Shown: positions 1 to 9,489 of the stretch, in pieces | Layout of the letters: each line of letters starts with the position of its first letter | Numbering within the stretch: the first letter of the stretch is position 1 | Source of the DNA: an uncultured Eisenbergiella sp. | Lineage (GTDB): Bacteria; Bacillota; Clostridia; Lachnospirales; Lachnospiraceae | DNA length: 60,652 bases | Direction: 5' to 3' | NCBI GenBank assembly: GCA_904392525.1 | Contig: CAJFMW010000001.1 | Location: 1-60,652, forward strand | Notes under the pieces: generated by a model | What the model saw: the letters and a program-made list of their open reading frames with translations, nothing else | The model's database searches: none | Told to the model about the DNA's origin: nothing | Translations under genes and position numbers: made by a program

Positions 1-121
1 TGACGGTTTGGAATCTTTCCTTCTGTGCCTGGCAGTCCCAGAGGGAAAGATAGTATTTCCATTCGTTGCGGAAGAGGCTGTGGGTGGTGTTTTTGCCGGG
101 AACAGGTTTATTCGCCTTCAT
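1..121 (-). CDS. VTC-domain (polyphosphate-polymerase-like) protein, N-terminal fragment running off the window
   Basis: Minus-strand ATG at 121 overlaps the CotH stop; reads MKANKPVPGKNTTHSLFRNEWKYYLSLWDCQAQKERFQTV. The RNEWKYY start resembles VTC domains, which often neighbour CotH genes. Confidence 0.5.
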   Translation of the reverse strand, partial: MKANKPVPGKNTTHSLFRNEWKYYLSLWDCQAQKERFQTV

Positions 122-1919
122 CGTAAACATATTCCTCGATTGTGCCGTCTGCCAGGACATAGAAACATTTTGTACTGTAGATTTTATATGAATCGTTGGT
201 TTCTACAACATAATAATCGAAAGCATCCTGTGTATAGCCGGATTCATTCGTTGCACGTACGCGAATAAAATACTGGCCTTCCGGTAATGAAGTTGTAGTG
301 ACCTGAGGTACGCGTATATTTTGTTGTGAGAAAATCATATTTTGAAACAGAGCATCAGATGCCAATTCTACAGTATAAGTAATGTTTTCATTGTCAAAAT
401 CATATGCAGCATCCCAAGAAAGAGTAAGCTGTCCATTTTCTTGTGTAGGCACTGCAATATAGAAAGGCATTGGCTTTTCCAAGGATTCCAGATAAAATTG
501 ATAATTTTGCTGTATTTCGCCAGCCAGAGCATCAGCAACAATATCATATTCATCATCTGTAAGCCGGGCATATAAGATATCTGGCATGCTATATACATAA
601 GGCTTTACGACTTGACGATATGTATTTACCAGATTATTAATTTTTTCCTCTGTTAGATATTGCGTTCGTAAGGTTTCAATTACTTCTGTAAGGCCATTTC
701 GATATTCCTCATTTTTATACATACGCTGAAAAAGAACAACACCCCAGTAGTTGCTGATTCCAGTTTGCCAACTCCCATTACGGCCACTGGTACCTCTTAC
801 CTCATTTTCCGTTAAATCGAAAGCACCATCATTATCCCAAGAGATAAAGTAAAATTTATTTAGATTCAAAGGACTATAAATGAAATAATTTCTGGCTTCC
901 GTATCAATGTTACCGATGAGAATGTGAAAGGCCATCCAGTAATACAGATTTTCTGTATCAAACCATTTTTCAACGGTATCTTCAATAGGAATTGAGTAAT
1001 CATTTACATCTTCTAACATCTCAATCAACTTGCTGTGGTTAGTATCTCCCTTAATTTCCAGATATGTTTCGAAATCATCCAAATTGAAGGTAGGGTCAGT
1101 CGCAAGTTTAATAGAATCTTCATATCTAAAAAATTCAAAAAATTCATTTTTGTATAAGTGACCATTATTATCAAGGCCATGTGATCTTAGATATCTTCCA
1201 TTGATTTGTTCCACCTGTGTATATAATCCATAGTCTTCAAAGATACCACTTCCACCTTCTGTTTCATCTTTTACGTACAGATGAACAAATTGTGTGCGAG
1301 CAGACATCATCTGCGGAATATCTTTCATAAGATCATAAGCAAGTTTATTCTTAAATCGGAGGCCTTCTCCACCATGCTTATTCAGGTTTATGGTACGCTG
1401 GTCACGCCATTCACCATGTCCATCCTTTAATTCTATTTTATAATTTTTTTGCTCTCTTTTCGTAGAAGATTGTCCTCTGATTTTGACAATGGCATTGGGG
1501 ACAGTTTCTCCATATCCAAGTTCGCCAGGAATCAGCCCGTTTTCATCCCCGACCTGCAGGATTCCCTCCACCGCGTACTGTTCCAGATTATTATCCTCAT
1601 ACCAGTATTTGGAATAGGTATTCACTTCGGTCCAGGTATGGTTTGTATTTTCCGCAGAATTTCCTTCCCGGACAGTGAGATACATGGTCACAACACTGTC
1701 CTCATCATCGTCTTCATAGACAGCATCATTATCCCTCAGCTGATAATCTTCGACAGAGGAGGTCACCTTTTCCACGGGTTCAGAAGCGGAAACCGCATCG
1801 GAGGTCTCCTGAACGGAAGTCTCTGTGGTTTCTGTTTCAGTTCCGCCTGCCAGAGCGCAGCCGCCCAGCAGAAGCAGGAGAGCGCCGACGAGGGCAAATA
1901 ACTGCAGATTATTTTTCAT
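108..1919 (-). CDS. CotH-kinase-like lipoprotein
   Basis: ORF 108..1991 with likely start at MKNNLQLFALVGALLLLLGGC (lipobox-like); CotH-type motifs (IRGQSS, YKIELKD, FISWDNDGAFD). Confidence 0.75.
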   Translation of the reverse strand: MKNNLQLFALVGALLLLLGGCALAGGTETETTETSVQETSDAVSASEPVEKVTSSVEDYQLRDNDAVYEDDDEDSVVTMYLTVREGNSAENTNHTWTEVNTYSKYWYEDNNLEQYAVEGILQVGDENGLIPGELGYGETVPNAIVKIRGQSSTKREQKNYKIELKDGHGEWRDQRTINLNKHGGEGLRFKNKLAYDLMKDIPQMMSARTQFVHLYVKDETEGGSGIFEDYGLYTQVEQINGRYLRSHGLDNNGHLYKNEFFEFFRYEDSIKLATDPTFNLDDFETYLEIKGDTNHSKLIEMLEDVNDYSIPIEDTVEKWFDTENLYYWMAFHILIGNIDTEARNYFIYSPLNLNKFYFISWDNDGAFDLTENEVRGTSGRNGSWQTGISNYWGVVLFQRMYKNEEYRNGLTEVIETLRTQYLTEEKINNLVNTYRQVVKPYVYSMPDILYARLTDDEYDIVADALAGEIQQNYQFYLESLEKPMPFYIAVPTQENGQLTLSWDAAYDFDNENITYTVELASDALFQNMIFSQQNIRVPQVTTTSLPEGQYFIRVRATNESGYTQDAFDYYVVETNDSYKIYSTKCFYVLADGTIEEYVYDEGE

Positions 1920-3372
1920 ATACAGCTCCTTCCTTACGCTCCAGATAATTGCACAATCTGGAGAAGATTCCCAGTTTTTTATTTTCCACAAGCGCCCCCC
2001 TGCACAGAAGATAGTAGGGAAGCCTTCTGGTATACCATTCCAGACGGATCCAGCTTACCAGGTAAAAGGACAGGCCTCCTGCAAGAAAGCCCAGCCCGTA
2101 GTAATTGATCTGGCTAAACAGAATCTGCAGAATCGTACCGATAATGCTGACCGCCGCAAAGGAAAAAGTGGCGAGCAGGGCGCCGGTATAGTCCTCAAAA
2201 TACAGAAGAATCAGCATGATGGTGTTGCTGATGGCATAAAGCCCGTATCCTGCGCAGAGCAGACGGTAGATTCCCATAGAAGTATCGTTAAAGCCCAGCG
2301 GCAGAAGCTCCAGCACGATGGAACCGATCACGATGAACAGAAGAGTGGTGATTAACTGTTTGTGTGCGTTAAAGGCAAGCTCCTGACGGAGCACGGAAAG
2401 CATTTCATCCTCCGCCTGTTCAATATCGCGGATGGAACCGTTATCGTTAAACAGACTGTAATAGTTCCGATACAGCGGGTAGAACCGCACCTCCACCGAG
2501 GTCACGAAATTGATGGTGGTGATCAGGATGGAGAAAAAGGCGCAGAGGGCGGGAACATCATGCATGGGAGCCCCGTAAAACAGCCCTTCCACCTGCACCT
2601 GAAGCGGCCCGAAGTACATGATGACCAGGTGCGCGAACAGCCCCAGATTGACAAAAATCCCCGTGAAGGCCAGCGAACGGTATTTATCCAGCCAGCGCAG
2701 AAAGGAAAAGCGGCTTCCCTCGCTGCGGGGGAAATATTTCAGAAGCTGCCTGTAGTACAACGCCATCAAAAGGCCGTAGGCCAGGATTACGCAGAGGAAC
2801 AGCGTCGTAATGGTCACTCTCCGCAGCAATACCATCAGAAGGGCCAGCAGAAGGCCGCAGGCAAGGGAAATGGCGAAATCCCGTACCAGAACCTTATAGT
2901 CCTTCAGCGCGGTCAGATAGTTCATTTCCATCCACACCACAATCAGGATGGCATAGAACCACAGACAGAGCAGCTTATAGACCGTCAGCACGCCGGAAAA
3001 ATGAAGGAAAACAGCCCAGATCAGGCAGCCGCCGACCAGCAGGATCGCGGTGCTTCCATACAGGCTTGGAATGATCCTTTCCGGCTTTTCCTCATACAGC
3101 ATATCGGATACATAGCGGGTGGCCGTCATGTTGAATATACTGGTGGTAGTGAGAGAGGCCAGAAGACAATAGGTGAGCATACAGTTCAACAGCTCTCTGT
3201 CATGCCTGGACATACCGGCAAGCTGCGACAGAAAGGCGACGCTGACGAGCAGCACCACGCCAAGGATCATGGGACCCGCACAGATCAGGCCTGCGTAGCC
3301 GTAAGCGCGGCACATGCTGAACAGCCCCTTTTTTGAAAATAGTTTTTTCAGTGAGAATCCGATTCCTGCCAA
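1909..3372 (-). CDS. pelG: PelG-like exopolysaccharide membrane exporter
   Basis: Multi-TM protein starting MAGIGFSLKKLFSKKGLFSMCRAYGYAGLICAGPMIL, characteristic of PelG; adjacent to PelF. Confidence 0.9.
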   Translation of the reverse strand: MAGIGFSLKKLFSKKGLFSMCRAYGYAGLICAGPMILGVVLLVSVAFLSQLAGMSRHDRELLNCMLTYCLLASLTTTSIFNMTATRYVSDMLYEEKPERIIPSLYGSTAILLVGGCLIWAVFLHFSGVLTVYKLLCLWFYAILIVVWMEMNYLTALKDYKVLVRDFAISLACGLLLALLMVLLRRVTITTLFLCVILAYGLLMALYYRQLLKYFPRSEGSRFSFLRWLDKYRSLAFTGIFVNLGLFAHLVIMYFGPLQVQVEGLFYGAPMHDVPALCAFFSILITTINFVTSVEVRFYPLYRNYYSLFNDNGSIRDIEQAEDEMLSVLRQELAFNAHKQLITTLLFIVIGSIVLELLPLGFNDTSMGIYRLLCAGYGLYAISNTIMLILLYFEDYTGALLATFSFAAVSIIGTILQILFSQINYYGLGFLAGGLSFYLVSWIRLEWYTRRLPYYLLCRGALVENKKLGIFSRLCNYLERKEGAVYEK

Positions 3373-4772
3373 TTTTTCATCACCTCTGCATATGCGCTTC
3401 CATAGTTTCGAATCATGTCGTTATGACGATAGTAAAGCTCCACGCGCTTCTTCCCAATCTGGCCCATCTGATAGCGCTCCTCCGTTCGGGTGCTCATGCG
3501 TTCCATGGCGTTGCAGAGCGCTTCCCTTTCCATGGGAGGCACACAGAAGCCGGCACATCCCAGTTCATCGCCTTCCATGCCGTTTAAGAGTTCCCGGCAG
3601 CAGCCCACGTCCGTGGTCACACAGGGACGGCCTGCCGCAAAGGATTCCAGCACGGAGAGGGGCTGACCTTCGGAGATGCTCGTGAGAATGGTGAAGTCCA
3701 GCTTTTCCATATATTCCAGAACATTGACCATGCCTGTAAAGATCACTTCCTGCACCCCGAGCTGATCAACGAGCTCATAGCATTCTTTGGCGTACTGTTC
3801 GTCGTCCTCCGGTCCGATGATATGCAGACGGACGTTTTGCATACGGAACCGGAGTTCATAAAAGGAATAAATCAGCGTCTTAATATCCTTGATCGGTGCC
3901 AGGCGCACAATGGCGCCGATATCGACCCAGCCATCCGCCTTTTTCAGCGGAATATTGCAGAACCGTTCGAAATGAATCCCGTTGGGGATGACCCTGCAGC
4001 GTTCCGGAGCACATCCCAGCTCGATCTGCGTTTTCCTGGCATTGTCAAACAGGCTGGTTATCATGGACGCCTTACTGTAGATAGCATCCGAAAGCATGTA
4101 AAAAAAGCTTACCCAAAACCGTTTGAACGCGGCGGGAACCCATCTGGCGCGGATGATTTCTTCCTCCCGCTCCCGGGTATAGATTCCGTGCTCGGTCAGC
4201 ATAAACGGAGCATGGTATTTATAGCTCCCAAGCCTTGCCAGAAGGCCGCTGTAGCCGGTAGCGATGGCATGATAAATATCCGCCCTGGGGATATACTGGC
4301 TGATGGTGTACAGGACGGGCAGAAACATGGAGCGGAGCGTGTGGAACATGTCGGAGAAGGCTGTGTAAGGATAGTCCTTCTCACAGACCCTGATCAAAAT
4401 ATTTAAAAACTCCTGGCTGGTCAGAAAGGACATGGGAGAAATTTTCTTATCGTTGTACATCCCAAACAGCACTTCCCAGTCCGGACTTTTGCAGTGTACG
4501 AAATCCGTGAGGGCCTGCAGTTCCTCGCCGACAAATTTATATTTCTTACCATCGGAAGGAAGCTTCAGGGCATCCTGCAGAAAAATTTCCTGTACCTCCA
4601 CAACATTTTCAGGCAGTTCATATTTAAATTTCCCTCTGTCTTCGGAGGAAGCTCCTATCGTCAGAAGCACAAATTCATGCTCCGGCATGGCCTTGATATA
4701 CTGGTGCATCCAGGTGGATACGCCTCCTGTCACATAAGGGTAGCACCCTTCAAGAATGACACAGATACGCAT
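3348..4772 (-). CDS. pelF: PelF-like GT4 glycosyltransferase
   Basis: MRICVILEGCYPYVTGGVSTWMHQYI... followed by GT4 C-terminal motifs (TSISEGQPLSVLESFAAGRPCVTTDVG). Start taken at the internal Met of ORF 3348..4805. Confidence 0.9.
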   Translation of the reverse strand: MRICVILEGCYPYVTGGVSTWMHQYIKAMPEHEFVLLTIGASSEDRGKFKYELPENVVEVQEIFLQDALKLPSDGKKYKFVGEELQALTDFVHCKSPDWEVLFGMYNDKKISPMSFLTSQEFLNILIRVCEKDYPYTAFSDMFHTLRSMFLPVLYTISQYIPRADIYHAIATGYSGLLARLGSYKYHAPFMLTEHGIYTREREEEIIRARWVPAAFKRFWVSFFYMLSDAIYSKASMITSLFDNARKTQIELGCAPERCRVIPNGIHFERFCNIPLKKADGWVDIGAIVRLAPIKDIKTLIYSFYELRFRMQNVRLHIIGPEDDEQYAKECYELVDQLGVQEVIFTGMVNVLEYMEKLDFTILTSISEGQPLSVLESFAAGRPCVTTDVGCCRELLNGMEGDELGCAGFCVPPMEREALCNAMERMSTRTEERYQMGQIGKKRVELYYRHNDMIRNYGSAYAEVMKNWQESDSH

Positions 4773-4817
4773 ATGTTCCCTCTTTTTCCGCGAAAGCAGC
4801 TCCAAAGGCTGTCCGCA

Positions 4818-6689
4818 TTAAGCGTCTCCCCGCTCAATCACGATGTGATCCGCGGTGGCGGTAACGAGATATAGGCCTCCGCCCATATCCTGAAGCGTTC
4901 CGCCGGTGATACAGGTTTCCGGATCTTCCGGAGGCCTTTCGTTGATTCTGAGGAAAAGAAAGGCTTCATCCTGGAAGTTGGTCAGCTCCAGGATGATTTC
5001 GTCCTCCGTCACTTCCTGTTCCACATTCAGATAGTAGTAGCGCTGGACCGCTCCGGCCATTTCCGAGGCGGTCAGATTCCGGATATCGGGGGCGGATGTA
5101 TAGAGCCAGTCAAGATATTCTGTAAAATGTTCCTTCATGGATTCCCATCCCGCTTGAGCGTTATAATCTGCATCCATAACTTCGTCAGGAGTTTGATAGT
5201 GAGAATTAACATAATGCAGATTTAGTTCCGATAAAGCAGAAATTTCCATAAAGGGATTGATAACCAGTCCGGAAATAATACGTGGAATTTCTATAATACC
5301 ATCCGCCGCAACTTCAAATTCTTGGGCATATCCCAGATTTCCTTCTGTATATACTCCAGCAATTGCTTTGATTTGTGGAAAATCTTCCACGAGCATTTGC
5401 CGACCATCCGCAGAAAGTATATTTGCAGGGGGTGCGTAAACCTGAAGCGTAGCATCAGGAAACAGGTCTGAAGTAAAACGGACGAGTTCTTCCATAGAAG
5501 CACGCATATTTTCTTTTGATTTCCAATAGTCATATTCATATGATTGACTGAGGCCTGTTTCTCCAATGACTTCTGTTTCGAAATTCTCAAGGCACAAGGG
5601 TACGTGATTATAACCATGTAAGCCGATTTCTCCACCATTTTGTAATAGATCGGAACCGAAATAGCTGTACCTTTGAGTATTCATATTCACTTCAAATGGA
5701 GCTTCCAACTCTTCGGAATAATTCTCAATGATCATACCACTATAGCGAATACCATATTTTTCTGCAAGTTCTAAAAGATCCGGCCACCAGATGTTGATGT
5801 AGAAATCTGAAATATTCATTCCATAATCTTTCTCAATATAAGCATTTGTGCCGGCTGGAACAGGTGAGGGAAAGTCGTCCAAATAAAATGAACTTGCGTT
5901 AATAACAGGCCAACAGAAAGCATCAAAAAGAAGGCTGTAAGCTGCAGCATAGATACCACGATAGGCTTTTCCCATAATTCCGAAATTCATAAATACAATT
6001 CTACCATCACCATGCTGGCGTTCCCATAGTATTGGAAGTTCACGCTCATTGGCGCTCACTATATGAATAATACAGTCTGAGGTCAAGTCCAGAGTAAGTG
6101 AAGACTCAAAAGATTCATTGATAAAAAAGTCTTTTCCCTGACCGCCAAGTAGCAAATCTGTTTTTAGGCGAATACCAGTGGTTTCATACATCGCCCATCC
6201 AGATTCCTGAATACCCATCTGAGCACCTAAAGCACGAAAGAAAAGATCACCCTGAGGGGGAAAATAGACCATAAGTCCGCCACCATCAAATACCCAGTCC
6301 ATCAGGTCATATGCGCGTTCTCCCAACACACTATACTCTACAAGCGCTGTAACAACTTTGGTATAGTTATTCAGAGAAGGAATGTTTTCTATAGAGACAT
6401 CTACAAAATCTGCATCTACTTTAAGTTGACCGAACAAAGCGCGAATATCCTCTTCAGCAAGAACAGAATATTCTTCTGAACTGTTAATCAGGACAAGACA
6501 ATCCTTTTGAAAACTACTTTCTTCATCCTGACCACCAGACTGAAAGTTGTCAATAGACAGAATGGGAACTTGATTGTCCTGAGAAGAAGTCCCATAGTAT
6601 TGTTGGCCAATAAGCGCAAAGGAGAGTAACGCAAATGCGATACAAATCATGATAACAGGAAAAAAGCGAAATTTACTTCTTCTTCCCAT
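4818..6689 (-). CDS. DUF2194-type protein, copy A (putative CE4-like deacetylase fold)
   Basis: N-terminal TM; NASSFYLDDFPSPVP and LHGYNHVPL motifs; clear paralogue of the next gene. Confidence 0.75.
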   Translation of the reverse strand: MGRRSKFRFFPVIMICIAFALLSFALIGQQYYGTSSQDNQVPILSIDNFQSGGQDEESSFQKDCLVLINSSEEYSVLAEEDIRALFGQLKVDADFVDVSIENIPSLNNYTKVVTALVEYSVLGERAYDLMDWVFDGGGLMVYFPPQGDLFFRALGAQMGIQESGWAMYETTGIRLKTDLLLGGQGKDFFINESFESSLTLDLTSDCIIHIVSANERELPILWERQHGDGRIVFMNFGIMGKAYRGIYAAAYSLLFDAFCWPVINASSFYLDDFPSPVPAGTNAYIEKDYGMNISDFYINIWWPDLLELAEKYGIRYSGMIIENYSEELEAPFEVNMNTQRYSYFGSDLLQNGGEIGLHGYNHVPLCLENFETEVIGETGLSQSYEYDYWKSKENMRASMEELVRFTSDLFPDATLQVYAPPANILSADGRQMLVEDFPQIKAIAGVYTEGNLGYAQEFEVAADGIIEIPRIISGLVINPFMEISALSELNLHYVNSHYQTPDEVMDADYNAQAGWESMKEHFTEYLDWLYTSAPDIRNLTASEMAGAVQRYYYLNVEQEVTEDEIILELTNFQDEAFLFLRINERPPEDPETCITGGTLQDMGGGLYLVTATADHIVIERGDA

Positions 6690-6731
6690 AAAAACCTCCC
6701 AGAATTAAGCGGGCTGAAAAGGACAGGAGCG

Positions 6732-8594
6732 TCATGCAGCATCTTCCAGCCCTATATGAATTTCCTTTTCATGGGCCTCCAGCAGATAGAGATTGCCGGA
6801 TAACTCCGTCAGCGTCCCGCCCTGCACGTCAGAAACGGTCCCTTCATTGATCCGGACAAAGAGCCAGGCTTCATCCTGAAAGTTTGCCAGACGGACTACA
6901 ATTTCATCGTCCCCTTGTTCCACTTCAGTATCCAGCCAGTAATATCTCTGTACCGCTCCGGCGATTTCAGTTCCCGTCAGATTCCGGATGCCAGGGGCGG
7001 CCGTATACAGCCAGCTCATGTATTCATCCAGGCGGTTCCGCATGGCTTCCCATCCCAGCGCGGCGCCACGGTCAACATCCAGCACATCATCCGGATGCTG
7101 GAAATGGGAACTGACGAAGTGCATGTTCAGTTCGGAGAGAGCGGCAATCTCCATATAGGAATCTATGATATAGCCGGAAATAACACGCGGCGTCTCTATG
7201 ATCCCATCCTCAGCCACCTCGAATTCCTGCGTATATTCAAATTCTCCTTCAAAATAGATACCGGCCACCGTTTTGATATCCAGAAAATCTTCTGCTAAAA
7301 TCGCCCTTCCTTCCTCTGATAAGATATTGGACGGCGGGACATATACCTGAAATGTTTCGTCAGGAAAGACGAGACTACAGAAACGGTTCAGCTCCTGCAG
7401 GGAAGCACGGATATCGTCAGCGCTTTTCCATTGCTTGTAAGAGTCAAATTCATCCTTGTAATCAAAATTTTCCAAAACCAGAGGCATATGATTATAACCG
7501 TGAAATCCGATTTCCCCGCCCATGTCAAGCAGATCGTTCCCGAAATAACGGAAACGCTGAATGTCTCCGTTCCCTTCCAGCGGGGCCTGGTTCTCATCGG
7601 AATAGTTTTCAATAACAACCCCTGTATATTTTACGCCATACTTTTCAGCCAGGGCTTTGACATCAGGCCACCAGACGTTGGTATAGAAGGTGCCGATATC
7701 CATGTTATAATCCCGCTGGATATATTCTCCTTCACCGATTGGAACGGGAGAGGGGAAATCATCCAGATAGAATGCGGAGGCATTGATTACCGGATAGACA
7801 CAGACATCGGAGAGCAGACTGTAGGAAGCAGCGTATAAGCCGCGGTACGCTTTTTCAAAGTAGTTCAGGTTATTTACGACCACCTTTCCCTTACCGGGAG
7901 AATACTCCCAGATGATCGGCATCTCTCTTTCATCCGCGCTCACCAGGTGGATGACGCAGTCATCATACAGGGCGACCGTACTGGCGGAATCGTAGGGGTC
8001 AGTGATCTCATAATCCTGCAACCGGCCGCCCACCATAAAGTCTGAACAGAACCGGAGGCCGGTTACCGTATACTGTTCGTATCCAAGCTCCCGGATCCCC
8101 ATATTTCCCATGATCAGTGAGAAATACGCCAATGAGGACGGAGGACAGACCGCCAGAAGATTTAACCCATCCTCCACAGCGTCAAACAGATCAAAGATCT
8201 GTTCTCCGAACACATCGTAATCATCCAGCGCGATCACCACATTCTCATAGGGAGAAAGCAGGAGAGCGCTGTTTGTAGCCATATCCTGTTCTTCAAAAGA
8301 AATCCGCATCTGGGTTAATACATCATACATCTGCTGCCTTGCCTCGATGGACGCCGCCACAGAACTGTCCCAGATCACCAGACACTCCGGCTCCTTTTCG
8401 AAAACTTCTTCCGTAAAAACGCTCTGATCCAGTATGTCGGGATTCCGGTCTGTAGAGCTGTATACAATGTTACGCCTTTCAATAATTAATATTGCAATCA
8501 TCAGAAAAAACAGCAGCATTGCCCATTGCATTCTGCCAAAGAGGATCCGAAAATGTTTTTTATTCTGTAGCCTGTTCTGTCTTCTGCCTGCCAT
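6732..8594 (-). CDS. DUF2194-type protein, copy B
   Basis: Same motif order as copy A (NASAFYLDDFPSPVP, FHGYNHMPL, NLTGTEIAGAVQRYYWL). Confidence 0.75.
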   Translation of the reverse strand: MAGRRQNRLQNKKHFRILFGRMQWAMLLFFLMIAILIIERRNIVYSSTDRNPDILDQSVFTEEVFEKEPECLVIWDSSVAASIEARQQMYDVLTQMRISFEEQDMATNSALLLSPYENVVIALDDYDVFGEQIFDLFDAVEDGLNLLAVCPPSSLAYFSLIMGNMGIRELGYEQYTVTGLRFCSDFMVGGRLQDYEITDPYDSASTVALYDDCVIHLVSADEREMPIIWEYSPGKGKVVVNNLNYFEKAYRGLYAASYSLLSDVCVYPVINASAFYLDDFPSPVPIGEGEYIQRDYNMDIGTFYTNVWWPDVKALAEKYGVKYTGVVIENYSDENQAPLEGNGDIQRFRYFGNDLLDMGGEIGFHGYNHMPLVLENFDYKDEFDSYKQWKSADDIRASLQELNRFCSLVFPDETFQVYVPPSNILSEEGRAILAEDFLDIKTVAGIYFEGEFEYTQEFEVAEDGIIETPRVISGYIIDSYMEIAALSELNMHFVSSHFQHPDDVLDVDRGAALGWEAMRNRLDEYMSWLYTAAPGIRNLTGTEIAGAVQRYYWLDTEVEQGDDEIVVRLANFQDEAWLFVRINEGTVSDVQGGTLTELSGNLYLLEAHEKEIHIGLEDAA

Positions 8595-9489
8595 TGTCGT
8601 CCTTCCAGAATTCTACCGTCTTTCTTGCGTCCGGAGAAAGATAAATCTTCCGGTCTTCGATCAGGCCGAGCATCCGGCCGATCCGCTCCCGTTCCCTGCG
8701 CTGTATGCCGAGCCGGATGTTCATCAGATAACCTTCCTCCATCTGCGGCCATTTGTTCAGCACATGCTCCGCGCAGGTATCAGCGGCTGTATATTCTTCC
8801 AGAGAAAGAGAGTTGTCAAAGCGTCTTTGGTAGAGAGAAAGCTCTTCCTCCTCCGTATTATCGTCGTGACGGATTTTATATTCCAGGAGCTCATCCAGCT
8901 CCAGCTGCCGGCTTCTTTTCATGTTTCCTTCCAACAGGCCACTGTCTATATAGGCCTCCAGCGTACGAAGATAGACGCAGGAAAGGGCGGGGGAGTCTTT
9001 TTCATCCTCCCAGGCTGCACGTTCGGTTTTAAGCTGCTCCTCATAATCCTTCTGCAGCTCAACCATGGCGGTGGTCGCATAGTGAACCACCTCCACATCG
9101 TCATTCATCCGCGCCTTATTCAGAACATCTACATATTCGCCGGTATCATGGTACAGGATATCCATGATCAGCTGTCGCCTCGTGGAGGCATCGTTGATCA
9201 GAAGAGCTTCCTGCAGGGGAACGATCAGATCTCTTGCTGGTTCCTCCTCCATCAGGATGCTTCTGTGAATTTCATCATTGATTTTCAGCTTCTCAATGCC
9301 GACTTCTCGTTTGCTTTCCTGATCTCCCCTGGATTCCCATTCCAGGACGAACAGGCAGAGAAAACCGAACACCGGGATGAAAAAAACAATCGGCATAACT
9401 GCGGAACTGCTTTTCAAAATACCGGACTTCATCAGAAGAAACGCTGCCAGACAGAGGATACAGTGAACCAATACAGGAAAAAAAAGCAT
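8560..9489 (-). CDS. PelE-like membrane/helical-repeat protein
   Basis: Two N-terminal TM segments then helical repeats; sits between PelD-like and DUF2194 genes with short overlaps. Confidence 0.6.
   Translation of the reverse strand: MLFFPVLVHCILCLAAFLLMKSGILKSSSAVMPIVFFIPVFGFLCLFVLEWESRGDQESKREVGIEKLKINDEIHRSILMEEEPARDLIVPLQEALLINDASTRRQLIMDILYHDTGEYVDVLNKARMNDDVEVVHYATTAMVELQKDYEEQLKTERAAWEDEKDSPALSCVYLRTLEAYIDSGLLEGNMKRSRQLELDELLEYKIRHDDNTEEEELSLYQRRFDNSLSLEEYTAADTCAEHVLNKWPQMEEGYLMNIRLGIQRRERERIGRMLGLIEDRKIYLSPDARKTVEFWKDDNGRQKTEQATE

Noticed and set aside
8-268. 86-aa plus-strand ORF at the window start
   Set aside because: Antisense to the better supported VTC-like fragment and the CotH 3' end.
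2362-3336. 324-aa plus-strand ORF within pelG
   Set aside because: Antisense to PelG; low-complexity His/Gln-rich translation, no start context or family resemblance.
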